NCBI GenBank assembly: GCA_025210805.1
Contig: JAOAQX010000001.1
Span: forward strand, 62,001 to 126,000
Length of the DNA: 64,000 nt
Source: Flavobacteriales bacterium
Lineage (GTDB): Bacteria > Bacteroidota > Bacteroidia > Flavobacteriales > CAJXXR01
Direction of reading: 5' to 3'
Below are positions 50,826 through 60,273 of this stretch, one piece after another (within the stretch, counting starts at the first letter, position 1; the number at the start of each line of letters is the position of its first letter). Both the position numbers and the translations under genes were made by a program. The notes beneath the pieces were generated by a model. It searched no databases, was not told the origin of the DNA, and worked only from the letters and a program-made list of their open reading frames with translations.

Positions 50826-52136
50826 ATGAAGCATTTTTTAAGAGGAAAATATACATTTAATCAAATCCGAGAAGTACTATTTGGAGTACTCTTTCTTTCT
50901 TTACTTTTAAAAGAATCCATCTCAACGTTTGTTTTGATGATTCTGTTGCTTTTCACTCTTTCAAGAAAGGAGTTTTGGAATCAAAAATGGAAATGGAAAA
51001 ATCAGATTGTGAGTATTCTGATGATTTTGTATTATTTACCATTTTTATATAGTTATTTCTATTCTACAAATCTGCCATTATGGAGGAAAGAACTCTTTTT
51101 TTTATTGCCCTTTGTGCTGTTGCCTGTTGCTTTTTATGGGCTTCATTTTAGCAGAAAAACGGTTCGAAAAATTATAGACTATTATCTCATTGGGTTTTTA
51201 TTACTGATTATTTATAGTTTAGTTATTCACACTTTTCAAATTGATTGGACGGGAAAAGAAACTTCTGTTTTTAATCAGTATTATAAGTTTCCTAAGCATA
51301 TTCGGTACCATTATACCTCTTTTTCTTTTGCCGCGGTTTGCTTAATTTATTATGTTCTTTATTCTGAAAAAATCTTAGAGCGAGATTTCAAGGTTTACCC
51401 AAAAATAGTTGTTGTTTCTATTTTGCTCATAGCCATTATTTTGCCACAGTCTAGGCTCTCAATTATAATGATTTCTGTAGGATTTGCGATTCAGTTAGTT
51501 CGTTTTATAATCAAGTATAAGACAAGTCTAAAAAGAAAAATGGGAATTGCTGTTGTATTGAGTATTTTGGGCGTGTTTTTCGCTTTTAAGATTTCAGAAA
51601 CGGATCGATTTAAACAAATGTTGCAAGTGGATACCACAGGAAAATTTAAAGATCATTATGATCAAGATATTCACTATAATTCCTCTGATATTCGTTTGTT
51701 GTTGAATCATTTAGCTATTGGAGTGCTTCATGAGCAAGATGCTTGGGTTTTTGGAATAGGGTCTTCTAATGCATTACCTGTTAGACGTGCCTATATGAAA
51801 AAAATAGGGCTGGATAAGCACGGTATTTATGATGGTCAAAAATTTATTCATTCAAACTTTAACCAGCACAACCAGTATTTTGAAACACTTTTGAGTGGTG
51901 GAATTTTTCAATTTATGGTTCTGATAACACTTTTGTTCATCACACTAATAAAGAGTGTGCAGAGAAGGCATTATTATATGATTTTTACAGTGTTTGCTTT
52001 TAGTTTGTTTTTTCTTACAGAGTCTTTATTAATGAAAAGTAAAGGTATGATGCTTTTTCTTATATTAATAGGAATCTATAATGCAATTGTTTCAAGAGAA
52101 GACGAGATGAAAATCTCATCAAGAACTACAAGATAA
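50826..52136 (+). CDS. O-antigen ligase-like (Wzy/WaaL) membrane protein
   Basis: This 436-residue protein has about eleven membrane helices and a large periplasmic loop (residues 255-350: SETDRFKQMLQVDTTGKFKD ... HSNFNQHNQYFETLLSGGIF). The H-N-Q-Y-F motif near 345 and the preceding R-rich helix (LPQSRLSIIMISV) match the Wzy_C superfamily of O-antigen polymerases and ligases. It should join polysaccharide to a lipid or polymerise it. Its 3' end overlaps the convergent selO gene by 18 bp. Confidence 0.78.
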   Translation: MKHFLRGKYTFNQIREVLFGVLFLSLLLKESISTFVLMILLLFTLSRKEFWNQKWKWKNQIVSILMILYYLPFLYSYFYSTNLPLWRKELFFLLPFVLLPVAFYGLHFSRKTVRKIIDYYLIGFLLLIIYSLVIHTFQIDWTGKETSVFNQYYKFPKHIRYHYTSFSFAAVCLIYYVLYSEKILERDFKVYPKIVVVSILLIAIILPQSRLSIIMISVGFAIQLVRFIIKYKTSLKRKMGIAVVLSILGVFFAFKISETDRFKQMLQVDTTGKFKDHYDQDIHYNSSDIRLLLNHLAIGVLHEQDAWVFGIGSSNALPVRRAYMKKIGLDKHGIYDGQKFIHSNFNQHNQYFETLLSGGIFQFMVLITLLFITLIKSVQRRHYYMIFTVFAFSLFFLTESLLMKSKGMMLFLILIGIYNAIVSREDEMKISSRTTR

Positions 52137-53666
52137 CGTTGATGAATTCGGGTTTTCCTTAGTCCAGAACGGATTTCTTTTAAACCATTTTTCATATTCA
52201 AATTGTTCTTCATAAGGATTTTGGAGCAGTAAATAAAACTCATTAAAAAGTGAAAAATCCCCCTTTTCAGCCGCAGAAATACATGCATCAGCCATGTAAT
52301 TTCTGAGGATATATTTAGGATTCACTTGATCCATTTCTTCTTTTCTACGAAGTCTAGAATTCCCTTGATTTTTTAATTCTGAGGCATAAGAGTGAAACCA
52401 TTTTTCCCAAGATAAAAGCTGATTGGTTTCTAGTTCTTGATACAAACTATCTTTTATAATATCAAACCATTTGTGCGGATTTTCTTCATCAAATTGGCTT
52501 AAATTTCTAAAAAATATCGTGTAATCTACGGGAGTTTTAGTCATATTCTCTTCAAGTTTCCACACAAAATCGTCTAATTGAGGATCTATATTTAAACCCA
52601 ATTTTTTAAGCATTACAGTAAGATAATTTTTATGAGCGGTATTTTGATAATCTTTAAGAATTCTTTCTAATTCTTTGGAGTCTTCAATAATTGGATAAAG
52701 CGCATTAGCAAGTTGATACAAATTCCAAAGTCCGATAGAAATTTGAGAAGAAAAGCGATACCTTTTTTGATCAAAATCAGAAGTGTTTGGAGTCCAGTTG
52801 GGGTCAAAATGATCTAAAAAACCAAAGGGACCATAATCAATTGTTTGTCCAAGAATAGACATATTATCCGTATTTAAAACACCATGAACAAATCCTACTC
52901 TAAGCCATTCCATGGTGAGTTTTTGAGTTTTTATCGCTATTTCTTCAAATAATTCCAAATAAGGTGACCTACTTTTTTGAAGAGTCGGAAAATGATATTT
53001 TATCACAAAATCCGCCAATTTTTTAAGATTCTTTAAGTCATTTTGTGACGATAATAGCTCGAAATTTCCAAAACGAATAAAAGATTCAGAAACTCTACAA
53101 ACAATGGCTCCTTTTTCATAGATTGGATTTCCATTATAGAGCGGATCTCTCATCACATTTTTTCCCGATGTTAGGATCCCCAAGGCTCGTGTGGTAGGTA
53201 CTCTTAGGTGATGCATAGCTTCACTTGCCAAATATTCCCTAATAGAAGAGCGTAAAACGGCGTAGCCATCACCTTTTCTTGAATAAGGTGTAGGGCCTGC
53301 ACCTTTTAATTGTAAAGAAAACAATTTTGACTGAACCAAAAGATCTGTGAGATTAATGGCTCTTCCATCTCCTAATTGCCCAGCCCAATTACCAAATTGA
53401 TGTCCTGCATAGTTCCAAGAATAGGAAACGCTGTTGAGGAGCTTGTTTTTACTGGAAAAGTACATTAAAATATCGTTGGAATTTGATAATCCAGGAATGT
53501 CCAATTTCTTCAATAAATCATGATTTATATGAATTATTTCAGCATTCGGAAATACTTCTGGATCTACTTCAGAAGAACAAGCATTCTTTACCGATCGTCT
53601 ATAATTTTCTTTGATAGAGTCTAAGGGAAGTTCTTCTACGATAATATTTTTTAAGGTTGTGGACAT
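52119..53666 (-). CDS. selO: Protein adenylyltransferase SelO (YdiU family)
   Basis: This 515-residue pseudokinase-fold enzyme transfers AMP to protein hydroxyls. Family landmarks are YAGHQFGNWAGQLGDGRAI, LKGAGPTPYSRKGDGYAVLR, SSIREYLASEAMHHLRVPTT, VHGVLNTDNMSILGQTIDYG and NPKYILRNYMADACI. It ends STLSCSS: the Cys occupies the antepenultimate position where eukaryotic SelO carries selenocysteine. Length is close to the family norm. It converges on the O-antigen-ligase-like gene with overlap. Confidence 0.93.
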   Translation of the reverse strand: MSTTLKNIIVEELPLDSIKENYRRSVKNACSSEVDPEVFPNAEIIHINHDLLKKLDIPGLSNSNDILMYFSSKNKLLNSVSYSWNYAGHQFGNWAGQLGDGRAINLTDLLVQSKLFSLQLKGAGPTPYSRKGDGYAVLRSSIREYLASEAMHHLRVPTTRALGILTSGKNVMRDPLYNGNPIYEKGAIVCRVSESFIRFGNFELLSSQNDLKNLKKLADFVIKYHFPTLQKSRSPYLELFEEIAIKTQKLTMEWLRVGFVHGVLNTDNMSILGQTIDYGPFGFLDHFDPNWTPNTSDFDQKRYRFSSQISIGLWNLYQLANALYPIIEDSKELERILKDYQNTAHKNYLTVMLKKLGLNIDPQLDDFVWKLEENMTKTPVDYTIFFRNLSQFDEENPHKWFDIIKDSLYQELETNQLLSWEKWFHSYASELKNQGNSRLRRKEEMDQVNPKYILRNYMADACISAAEKGDFSLFNEFYLLLQNPYEEQFEYEKWFKRNPFWTKENPNSSTLSCSS

Positions 53667-53700
53667 TTTCTCAGTTTGGTTGATTCAACAAATTTGAATA

Positions 53701-53730
53701 AAAAAATCCCAAACAGGTGTGTTTGGGATT
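53701..53730 (-). terminator. Terminator after the T9SS VPS10/BNR gene
   Basis: AATCCCAAAC (53705-53714) pairs with GTTTGGGATT (53721-53730), followed on the minus strand by a T run. Confidence 0.85.
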
Positions 53731-53755
53731 AGGATCTTTATATTTTTTTAAAAAA

Positions 53756-56700
53756 CTATTCTTTTACCACCTTATGGGTTTCTTTACCCGTTTTTGTATC
53801 GATATTTAAAAAATAGATTCCCGAAGGGATTTTCTCTGTATCGATAATCTCTTTTTCTCCAAATCCTTGTTCTTTTACCCAGATAAGCCTTCCTTGGCTA
53901 TCTGTCAAGGTCATTTTTTCAACTTGAATGCTGTTTAAATTAACTTGTAAAACATTCGAAAATGGATTTGGGCTAATGCCAAATAAAGAATTTTCTACAT
54001 TTTCTACAGACAATGGAACAAAGAACCTACAAGAACTTACGGTTTCGCAGTCTGCTTTGGTCATTTTTACGGCATAAGATCCAGAAGATGTTGGGGTATA
54101 AGAGCTATTTGTCGCACCTGATATCTCTGTCATGCTTGGACAAGTAACCCATTGGTAGCTATCCGCTTGAGCATCTTGAACGCTTAATCCTGTGGCACTT
54201 GCAATAATGGTAGTGTCAAAAGTAATATTGTTAATGATAATTTCCACGGTGTCCTTAATACCATTATAAGTACCTATAGCAAAGATGTTTCCACCTGTGG
54301 TATTACCTATAATATAAGTTGCATTCACACTTATTTGTTGAAATGAATCATTAAACCATCCGATACTATCAGCAATGTTTGTGGATACTAATTTAACATC
54401 TCCTTTACAAAGATTTACCACACTATCAGAAGCCGTAAATTGAAAAGCCGAAGTAGTGTATGCTGGTGCCTGCCAGATTCCTCTACCGTAGGTTGCGATA
54501 CTAATTTTTGAGTCACTTATATTTAAACCTTTGTAAATTTTAATATCTCTTGCAGAAATATAATTCGGTAAACCATCGGTGATTTCTAGCCATATTGATT
54601 GACCTTCGGGTAAAAAGTAAACACCTAATGCATCTACAGTGTAGAGTCCTTTTCCATTTGGAATATCTACCCAAAGTAAACTTCTTTTTATCACAGAAGT
54701 ATTTAGGTTATAATTGATGTCTTGCCAAGAAATTCCACCATTTGTAGATTGATAAACTTTTTGATCAATTGTTATGAAAAGTTTTAAAGAATCATTTGGA
54801 ACAGTTTCTATAGCATAAATATTATCTGCATTCCCAGGAGTACCAGAAAGGCTAACATTTGACCAATTTGGACTGAGACTATTTACATTTTTTGAAACTT
54901 TTAAACCTGTGCTTTCCGCTGCATACAGTATATTGGAATCTGCTCTCGAAGCTTCTAACACTCTTAATTTTTTTGTAGAACCAATTAAATTAGTTGAAAT
55001 TTGCTCCCAATCAATGTTTTGGTTGTTAAATTCTTGATAGTTGTCAGTGGTCCAAACATTTCTATATCCTATATACATTCTGTTTGGATTAAACTCGTTC
55101 AATACAAATGGCGTAACCCAAGCACCACTTTCTGTTATTCCATTAACATTATCTGCTGCAATAGTTGTGAAAAATCCATTTCCTGAGCTTAAATTACGTC
55201 TGATACTTCCGTAGTATAAAGAACCTAATAGAACATTCGAATCATTTGGGTGAATAATACAATTCATTCCATCACCCCCAATAACTCTTTGCCAATTTCC
55301 ACCTCGATAAAGTGCTGTACCATTATCTTGAAAACCTGCCATAATTAAATTCGGGTTTTGTGCCGAAACACTGTGTTTATATATTTGAGAAATAACTAAA
55401 CCATCTGATTTTAAGGTGAAAAGGTTGTCATTTTTTCTTATGAGTAAACCTCCGTCATTACAAATAAACATTCTTCCATGTGGGTCATATCTAAATCGAT
55501 GCTGATCCGCATGAACATTTGGATTTCCTCCGCCTCCATACCAGTGTGTTACTATAGACCAGTTTTGACCTCCGTTGATACTTTTCCAGATATTTACTCC
55601 ACCCACATATATTTCATTAGCATTGGTGGGGTTTACTACGATTGCCATATCATACCAAGATTGACCGCCAGAATCATTTCCACTCACTTGCCATCCCATC
55701 AGGTTAGGGGTATTTGCATCTGTTTGTGCAAGGAAACTAACTCCCTGATTCGTAGATTTATAAAAAGCTCCAAATCCTGAGCCTGTAGCAGCAAAGAGAT
55801 ATACGGTATTGGCTTGGTTCGGAGAAACTCCAATGGTGAGTCTTGAATGATTTCCTCCACCGATATTTTGACTTGTCCAAGAAGACCCTGCATTTATGGT
55901 TCTGTAAAATCTACTGTCTTTTACTGCATAAACTTTATTAGAATCTGTTGGGTGATATGCGATATCTCTAAAATTTCCGCTAATGCTCTCTGTCCAGTTT
56001 ATTCCTGCATCATGAGAGACATAAACACCATCATATCTAACTGCAGCATAAAGCGTATTAGGGTTTGATGGATTTGCAACAATAGTAGAGACGGTTCCTG
56101 TTGGAGGTCCCGTAGTTGAAGCAATCCATGTACTTCCTGCATCAGTTGAGTAGAAAAATCCAAATGCTAAAGCATCAGAACCATCTGCATCACCTGTACC
56201 TATTACAATATGATTGGGGTTTGTTTTATGAACATAAATATCAGAAATTCCCATAGTACCAAGTTGATTGGTCAAACAGGTATAAGTGTTTCCTCCGTCT
56301 GTTGTTTTCCAGACACCTCCCGCTGGTGCACCTACATAGAATGTATTACTATCAGTAGGGTGGAATGCAACGGTATTTAATCGTCCTATTCCAGGAGAAG
56401 AACTAGTCCAGTTGGTGGTAGATGGAACATTGATAGGACCCAAAGAGTTCCACGTCGTTGAGGTGTTTGCAGTATTTTGACTAATGAATTGTGCTTGAGT
56501 CGATTCATTATTAGAAGATGAAATACTTGATTTTATTCCTTCTATGATTGTACCTTGGTATTTAGAGCTATTGGGTTTGTTTCCTTGTTTATCAACCCAG
56601 TATTGCATACTTTCTTCCCATCTCTTAAAGGGTTTATAACCACAACCTTTGGTGATTTCTCTACCTTCCCAATAAAGTTTAAAGGCTTTTTGGGTTTCGT

Positions 56701-56848
56701 AGAAATTGGCTTCGGGATTACTCATCATTTCAATCCAGTGTGGATTGTTTTTGTATTCAGTATCGGAATATTTTTGAGCTTTACTTTCTATTGATAACAA
56801 TAAGCTGAAAGTAACCAAAAGACCAAGGGAGATTCTTCGCAATTTCAT
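53756..56848 (-). CDS. T9SS-secreted protein with VPS10/BNR beta-propeller
   Basis: This 1030-residue protein has a signal peptide (LGLLVTFSLLLSIESKAQ). Residues 130-760 contain many BNR/Asp-box-like turns: VWKTTDGGNTYT, FYSTDAGSTW, VYVSHDAGINWTESI, IWKSINGGQNWS, VYQSTNGGISWQ, consistent with one or two sortilin-type propellers. An Ig-like region (800-930) includes SVQDAQADSYQWVTCPSMTE. The last 80 residues (FGISPNPFSNVLQVNLNS ... SGIYFLNIDTKTGKETHKVV) are a type A T9SS sorting domain. Such proteins are surface adhesins or glycan-acting enzymes; no catalytic residues were identified. Confidence 0.85.
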   Translation of the reverse strand: MKLRRISLGLLVTFSLLLSIESKAQKYSDTEYKNNPHWIEMMSNPEANFYETQKAFKLYWEGREITKGCGYKPFKRWEESMQYWVDKQGNKPNSSKYQGTIIEGIKSSISSSNNESTQAQFISQNTANTSTTWNSLGPINVPSTTNWTSSSPGIGRLNTVAFHPTDSNTFYVGAPAGGVWKTTDGGNTYTCLTNQLGTMGISDIYVHKTNPNHIVIGTGDADGSDALAFGFFYSTDAGSTWIASTTGPPTGTVSTIVANPSNPNTLYAAVRYDGVYVSHDAGINWTESISGNFRDIAYHPTDSNKVYAVKDSRFYRTINAGSSWTSQNIGGGNHSRLTIGVSPNQANTVYLFAATGSGFGAFYKSTNQGVSFLAQTDANTPNLMGWQVSGNDSGGQSWYDMAIVVNPTNANEIYVGGVNIWKSINGGQNWSIVTHWYGGGGNPNVHADQHRFRYDPHGRMFICNDGGLLIRKNDNLFTLKSDGLVISQIYKHSVSAQNPNLIMAGFQDNGTALYRGGNWQRVIGGDGMNCIIHPNDSNVLLGSLYYGSIRRNLSSGNGFFTTIAADNVNGITESGAWVTPFVLNEFNPNRMYIGYRNVWTTDNYQEFNNQNIDWEQISTNLIGSTKKLRVLEASRADSNILYAAESTGLKVSKNVNSLSPNWSNVSLSGTPGNADNIYAIETVPNDSLKLFITIDQKVYQSTNGGISWQDINYNLNTSVIKRSLLWVDIPNGKGLYTVDALGVYFLPEGQSIWLEITDGLPNYISARDIKIYKGLNISDSKISIATYGRGIWQAPAYTTSAFQFTASDSVVNLCKGDVKLVSTNIADSIGWFNDSFQQISVNATYIIGNTTGGNIFAIGTYNGIKDTVEIIINNITFDTTIIASATGLSVQDAQADSYQWVTCPSMTEISGATNSSYTPTSSGSYAVKMTKADCETVSSCRFFVPLSVENVENSLFGISPNPFSNVLQVNLNSIQVEKMTLTDSQGRLIWVKEQGFGEKEIIDTEKIPSGIYFLNIDTKTGKETHKVVKE

Positions 56849-56977
56849 AAAAAAGTGTTTTTCTAATAAATCATGCTAAACTACATAATTTAAATTTGGT
56901 CTAAATTATTAGTTAAAACTTACACTTATTATGACAATTTTATTGATTTTTCGAATTTTTAACAGAGCAACAAGATT

Positions 56978-57490
56978 CTATTTTATTAAATATTTTGAAA
57001 CCCGTTGATAGTTGGTGACCAATAAATAACCTATTAAGGAATTTAAAAAGCTTGAAAGCCAAGGTAGATAGCTATTAGATGCTGAATATTTTCCTGTGAC
57101 CATGCCTAAAGATTCAGCCATTACCGAGGTTTTAAATGCTAAAAAGGTGTGACTAAGAAATGTTGAGATATTTTGGATAAATATAAATCCTCCCAGAATA
57201 ATTAGTGCAATTTCTAATATTTGTTTCGGTTGAAGAGCAGGAGAAATTGTTTTTCCTTCAAATTCTTTCTCTAGCTTGAAAAGACGTATAATCATATTGG
57301 TATCAAGAATGAAAATCCAAACGATTAAAAGAAGCGCAAGGCTAGATAAGAAAAAGAGGAAAGTATATTCTAGACGTGGTTCAGAAATAATTGATATAAG
57401 TGGATTTAATAAAAGGAGATTGAAATTTGTAAAGAAGAGGTATAATCCAAACAACTTTATCACAACACGGAATAATTCTTTATAGGTCAT
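56978..57490 (-). CDS. Small multi-helix membrane protein
   Basis: This 170-residue protein has four predicted helices (FGLYLFFTNFNLLLL; FLFFLSSLALLLIVWIFIL; ILEIALIILGGFIFIQNIST; SFLNSLIGYLLV). It starts 3 bp after the stop of the DUF418-type gene, so they are co-transcribed. No family recognised. Confidence 0.6.
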   Translation of the reverse strand: MTYKELFRVVIKLFGLYLFFTNFNLLLLNPLISIISEPRLEYTFLFFLSSLALLLIVWIFILDTNMIIRLFKLEKEFEGKTISPALQPKQILEIALIILGGFIFIQNISTFLSHTFLAFKTSVMAESLGMVTGKYSASNSYLPWLSSFLNSLIGYLLVTNYQRVSKYLIK

Positions 57491-57493
57491 ATT

Positions 57494-58591
57494 TTATTTT
57501 AAAATTTTGTTCATAATCCATTCAAAAGGTCCATATTTCTTATTTTTCAACCAAATATTGGCAAATATTGAACAAAATATGCAGAAAAGCAAAGCATATC
57601 TCACCGAAAATTGAATGGAAAATTGACCGAGAGATTTAGAAGTTATAACTTCGGGTAACACCATTCCAATAACCACGTGAATGATATAGAAACTTAAAGC
57701 TAGTTTTCCCGTGTTCGCCAAAAAATGAATGAAATGATTGTCTTTACATTTTTTTCCAAGCCAAATGCTTCCTGTTAACACAAAAGTAGCGAAACTCATA
57801 CCATTAATCAAATAGAGTGGCAGTGGTGGCATAGGAGAAGTCGTGAAAAACCATATTTCTTGTTCCCAATCTATGGTTCTATTCGCAGGGGTATAAAAGG
57901 TTTGAAGTAAAAATGAGAGTAATTGAATCAATAGAAAAATCATTAGACTATAGCCAAAGTATTTCTTGATAACTTTAAGATTGTTTAAGTCCTTTTTACC
58001 CAGCCAAAGACCATAAAGCATGAAAGAAACCCAAGGGATTACTGGGTGAAAACCATTATAAAATAGATTTCTAAAAAAACCAATTGGAGACCAAAAATCT
58101 TGATAATCTAAAGTTACAAAGTCCCAGCCCTTTTCATAAGGTAAAAGAACTAACAATACTGGGAATAAAAGTGTGAAAAACGCAATTCCGAGAAATATGG
58201 TGGATGATTTTTTTCTTAAAAACCATAAACTTATAAGCATATAGATGCCATAAAAGTGAAGAATATCGGCAGGCCAAATCCATATATAGGATAGCCCAAT
58301 CAAAAATAGGAGAAGGGCTCTTTTAAAGATGTTTTTTCGAATTATTTCCTGTTTGTGCAGGTCATTATTCGCAATGGCATTGTTAGACATCAGTGCTAAG
58401 CCAGTACCAGCTAGAACAACGAATAAAGCAGCAGCTTTTCCACTCAAAAATTCTGAGAAATGGTATTCCCAGCCATTACCTTTGGATCCTAACACCATTT
58501 TGAAATTAACCACAATCATTCCGAAAATTGCCAAGGCACGTGCAATATCAATTCCAATAATTCTATTTGCTATATTGTTCTTTTTAGACAT
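57494..58591 (-). CDS. DUF418/DUF1624-type membrane protein (YeiB-like)
   Basis: This 365-residue protein has about ten membrane helices. The start RIIGIDIARALAIFGMIVVN is the signature of YeiB/DUF418 and heparan-alpha-glucosaminide acetyltransferase-like proteins, followed by AALFVVLAGTGLALMS and a C-terminal LALSFYIIHVVIGMVLPEVI. These are probably membrane acyltransferases, but no substrate is known. It is preceded by a terminator that closes the ribH unit. Confidence 0.8.
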   Translation of the reverse strand: MSKKNNIANRIIGIDIARALAIFGMIVVNFKMVLGSKGNGWEYHFSEFLSGKAAALFVVLAGTGLALMSNNAIANNDLHKQEIIRKNIFKRALLLFLIGLSYIWIWPADILHFYGIYMLISLWFLRKKSSTIFLGIAFFTLLFPVLLVLLPYEKGWDFVTLDYQDFWSPIGFFRNLFYNGFHPVIPWVSFMLYGLWLGKKDLNNLKVIKKYFGYSLMIFLLIQLLSFLLQTFYTPANRTIDWEQEIWFFTTSPMPPLPLYLINGMSFATFVLTGSIWLGKKCKDNHFIHFLANTGKLALSFYIIHVVIGMVLPEVITSKSLGQFSIQFSVRYALLFCIFCSIFANIWLKNKKYGPFEWIMNKILK

Positions 58592-58612
58592 TTATTAGGA
58601 AAAAAATGATTC

Positions 58613-58640
58613 AAAAAAAAGTCCCTTTATAAAAAGAGAC
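58613..58640 (-). terminator. Terminator after ribH
   Basis: GTCCCTTT (58621-58628) pairs with AAAGAGAC (58633-58640, one mismatch), and the minus strand continues with eight Ts. Confidence 0.8.
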
Positions 58641-58665
58641 TTAAAGATATGAATTTATGTTTTTT

Positions 58666-59196
58666 CTACAAATTATCAAAGTCGATATCATCTGAGTCGT
58701 AGTCCTCATCTTGCATCATTACTTGGTTTAAAGCTGCCATTTTTAGAGCTGCCACAGCACATTCAACACCTTTGTTTCCTTTGTCTCCTCCAGATCGGGC
58801 TACAGCTTGATCATAAGAATCATCTGTAAGTAATCCAAAAATTACTGGAGTTTCGAAATTCAAATTAATGTCTTTAGTACCTTGAGCTACGGCATCACAA
58901 ACAAATTCAAAATGAGGTGTTTCTCCTCTAATTACAGAACCTAAAGCTATCACTGCATCCACATTAGTTGTTTGAATCATCAATTTTGATGCATAGATTA
59001 ATTCAAAACTCCCAGGGACATTTAATCGAATAATATCTGAAGGGTTGACACCGTTTTCTACGAGTGTTTCATAAGCTCCATTATAGAGGTTTTCAGTGAT
59101 ATCTTTGTTCCATTCCGAAACTACGATACCAATTTTAAATCCTTCCCCGTTAGGTACTGATTCTGAGTTGTAATCTGATAAATTGCTTGTAGCCAT
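58666..59196 (-). CDS. ribH: 6,7-dimethyl-8-ribityllumazine synthase
   Basis: This 176-residue enzyme performs the penultimate step of riboflavin synthesis. It is read from ATG 59196 (MATSNLSDYNSESVPNGEGF); the longer frame would start inside a terminator hairpin. Landmarks are GIVVSEWNKDITENLYNGAY, VPGSFELIYASKLM, and ALGSVIRGETPHFEFVCDAV with the active-site His. The C-terminus has an acidic extension (QDEDYDSDDIDFDNL as MQDED...) absent from E. coli RibH. Confidence 0.93.
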   Translation of the reverse strand: MATSNLSDYNSESVPNGEGFKIGIVVSEWNKDITENLYNGAYETLVENGVNPSDIIRLNVPGSFELIYASKLMIQTTNVDAVIALGSVIRGETPHFEFVCDAVAQGTKDINLNFETPVIFGLLTDDSYDQAVARSGGDKGNKGVECAVAALKMAALNQVMMQDEDYDSDDIDFDNL

Positions 59197-59201
59197 AATA
59201 T

Positions 59202-59240
59202 AAAAAAGGTTATACTTTTGCAAGTATAACCTTTTTTTTG
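59202..59240 (-). terminator. Terminator between the TPR protein gene and ribH
   Basis: AAGGTTATACTT (59207-59218) is perfectly inverted at 59222-59233, with A and T runs on both sides. The loop-side strand includes TATACTTG, one base off the -7 consensus, so the hairpin may also hold the ribH promoter. Confidence 0.75.
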
Positions 59241-59278
59241 TTTGTATTGGCGAAAAATCCTACAATTGGATATTTTCT

Positions 59279-59995
59279 TTAGAATTCTCCGTGTTTTGCA
59301 AGCATTTTCTCAGCAAATCTTCCGTCTTGAGACTTTTTGTCAATTGACAAAATTTGCTTGTAATAATCTTTTGCAGAAGAAACATCTCCTTCTTTTTCTG
59401 CAAGTAGAGCTGCTTTTTTAAGAAGGTTAGATTTCAAAAACTTATTTTCGGTAGAAGCAATCGCTGTTGATAGCGCTCCTTTGGCTGCAGCCATATCTTG
59501 TGTTTGAACATAACAATCTGCCAAAGCCGACTTTACCATTGGTAAAACCACTTTAGAATCTCCTGAATAAGCTTCAAGGTAGTCAATGGCTTCAGCGAAG
59601 TTTCCTTGTTTTGCAAGGCAAATACCTGCATACGCATTGGCTAAGTTACCTGCTGGAGTTCCAGAATAATCTGAAGCAACATCTAAGAATCCTAAATCCT
59701 GTCCATCTCCATTCAAGGCCATTTCCCAGTTTCCATTTTTGAAATAGCTCTCAGCAGTAAACATATTATCTTGGGCTTCTGTCATTTTAGGTTTTACCAC
59801 AAATGCTTGATAAGCATAATACCCTGCAAAAAGCACAATAATTGCTGTAAGGATGATTGAAATAGATTTCTTATTTTCTTCAATATACAACTCCGTTTTT
59901 GTCAGAGACTGCTCAAAAGCTTCAAGGGTTTTTTCTGTTTCTTGAATTTCTTGTTCTGATTTAGATAACTTCTTTTCGTGTTTCTTCTTTGCCAT
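59279..59995 (-). CDS. Membrane-anchored TPR protein
   Basis: This 238-residue protein is read from ATG 59995 (MAKKKHEKKLSKSEQEIQET); the seven codons upstream lie next to the -7 box. An acidic/basic helix (1-45) precedes one membrane helix (SIILTAIIVLFAGYYAYQAF) and a periplasmic TPR region (75-235), with AGNLANAYAGICLAKQGNFA and SALADCYVQTQDMAAAKGAL. The topology resembles YfgM, which works with PpiD and the Sec translocon, but homology is only at the TPR level. Confidence 0.82.
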   Translation of the reverse strand: MAKKKHEKKLSKSEQEIQETEKTLEAFEQSLTKTELYIEENKKSISIILTAIIVLFAGYYAYQAFVVKPKMTEAQDNMFTAESYFKNGNWEMALNGDGQDLGFLDVASDYSGTPAGNLANAYAGICLAKQGNFAEAIDYLEAYSGDSKVVLPMVKSALADCYVQTQDMAAAKGALSTAIASTENKFLKSNLLKKAALLAEKEGDVSSAKDYYKQILSIDKKSQDGRFAEKMLAKHGEF

Positions 59996-60013
59996 CTTTA
60001 TAAATTTGATGCA

Positions 60014-60021
60014 CAAAAATA
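60014..60021 (-). promoter_or_regulatory. -7 box of the TPR protein gene
   Basis: TATTTTTG on the minus strand matches TAnnTTTG, 19 bp before the start at 59995, and argues against a start at 60016. Confidence 0.55.
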
Positions 60022-60221
60022 ATAGCTTTTATTTTAAATATAAACAGTAGTTGGAAAAAAATATGCATTTTATTGATACAAGGTGCTTTGATTTTACTCG
60101 TTTTAATTTTTAGGGGAAAAAATGACTAAAATTTTTCGTTTTTTTTTGAAATGGTTTTCCTTTTTGTTAAAATGATTTATGGGATTAGCTGACTCATAAG
60201 AATACTCTAAGTGAAATATTG

Positions 60222-60250
60222 TTGCATTTAATATTTATCTCATATATTTG
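60222..60250 (+). promoter_or_regulatory. Promoter of the methyltransferase-ZIP operon
   Basis: TTG at 60222-60224 and TATATTTG at 60243-60250 are separated by 18 bp, an exact Bacteroidota promoter (-33 TTG, -7 TAnnTTTG). Transcription should start near 60257. Confidence 0.75.
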
Positions 60251-60273
60251 TGGCAACAATCGAAATATTTGGG

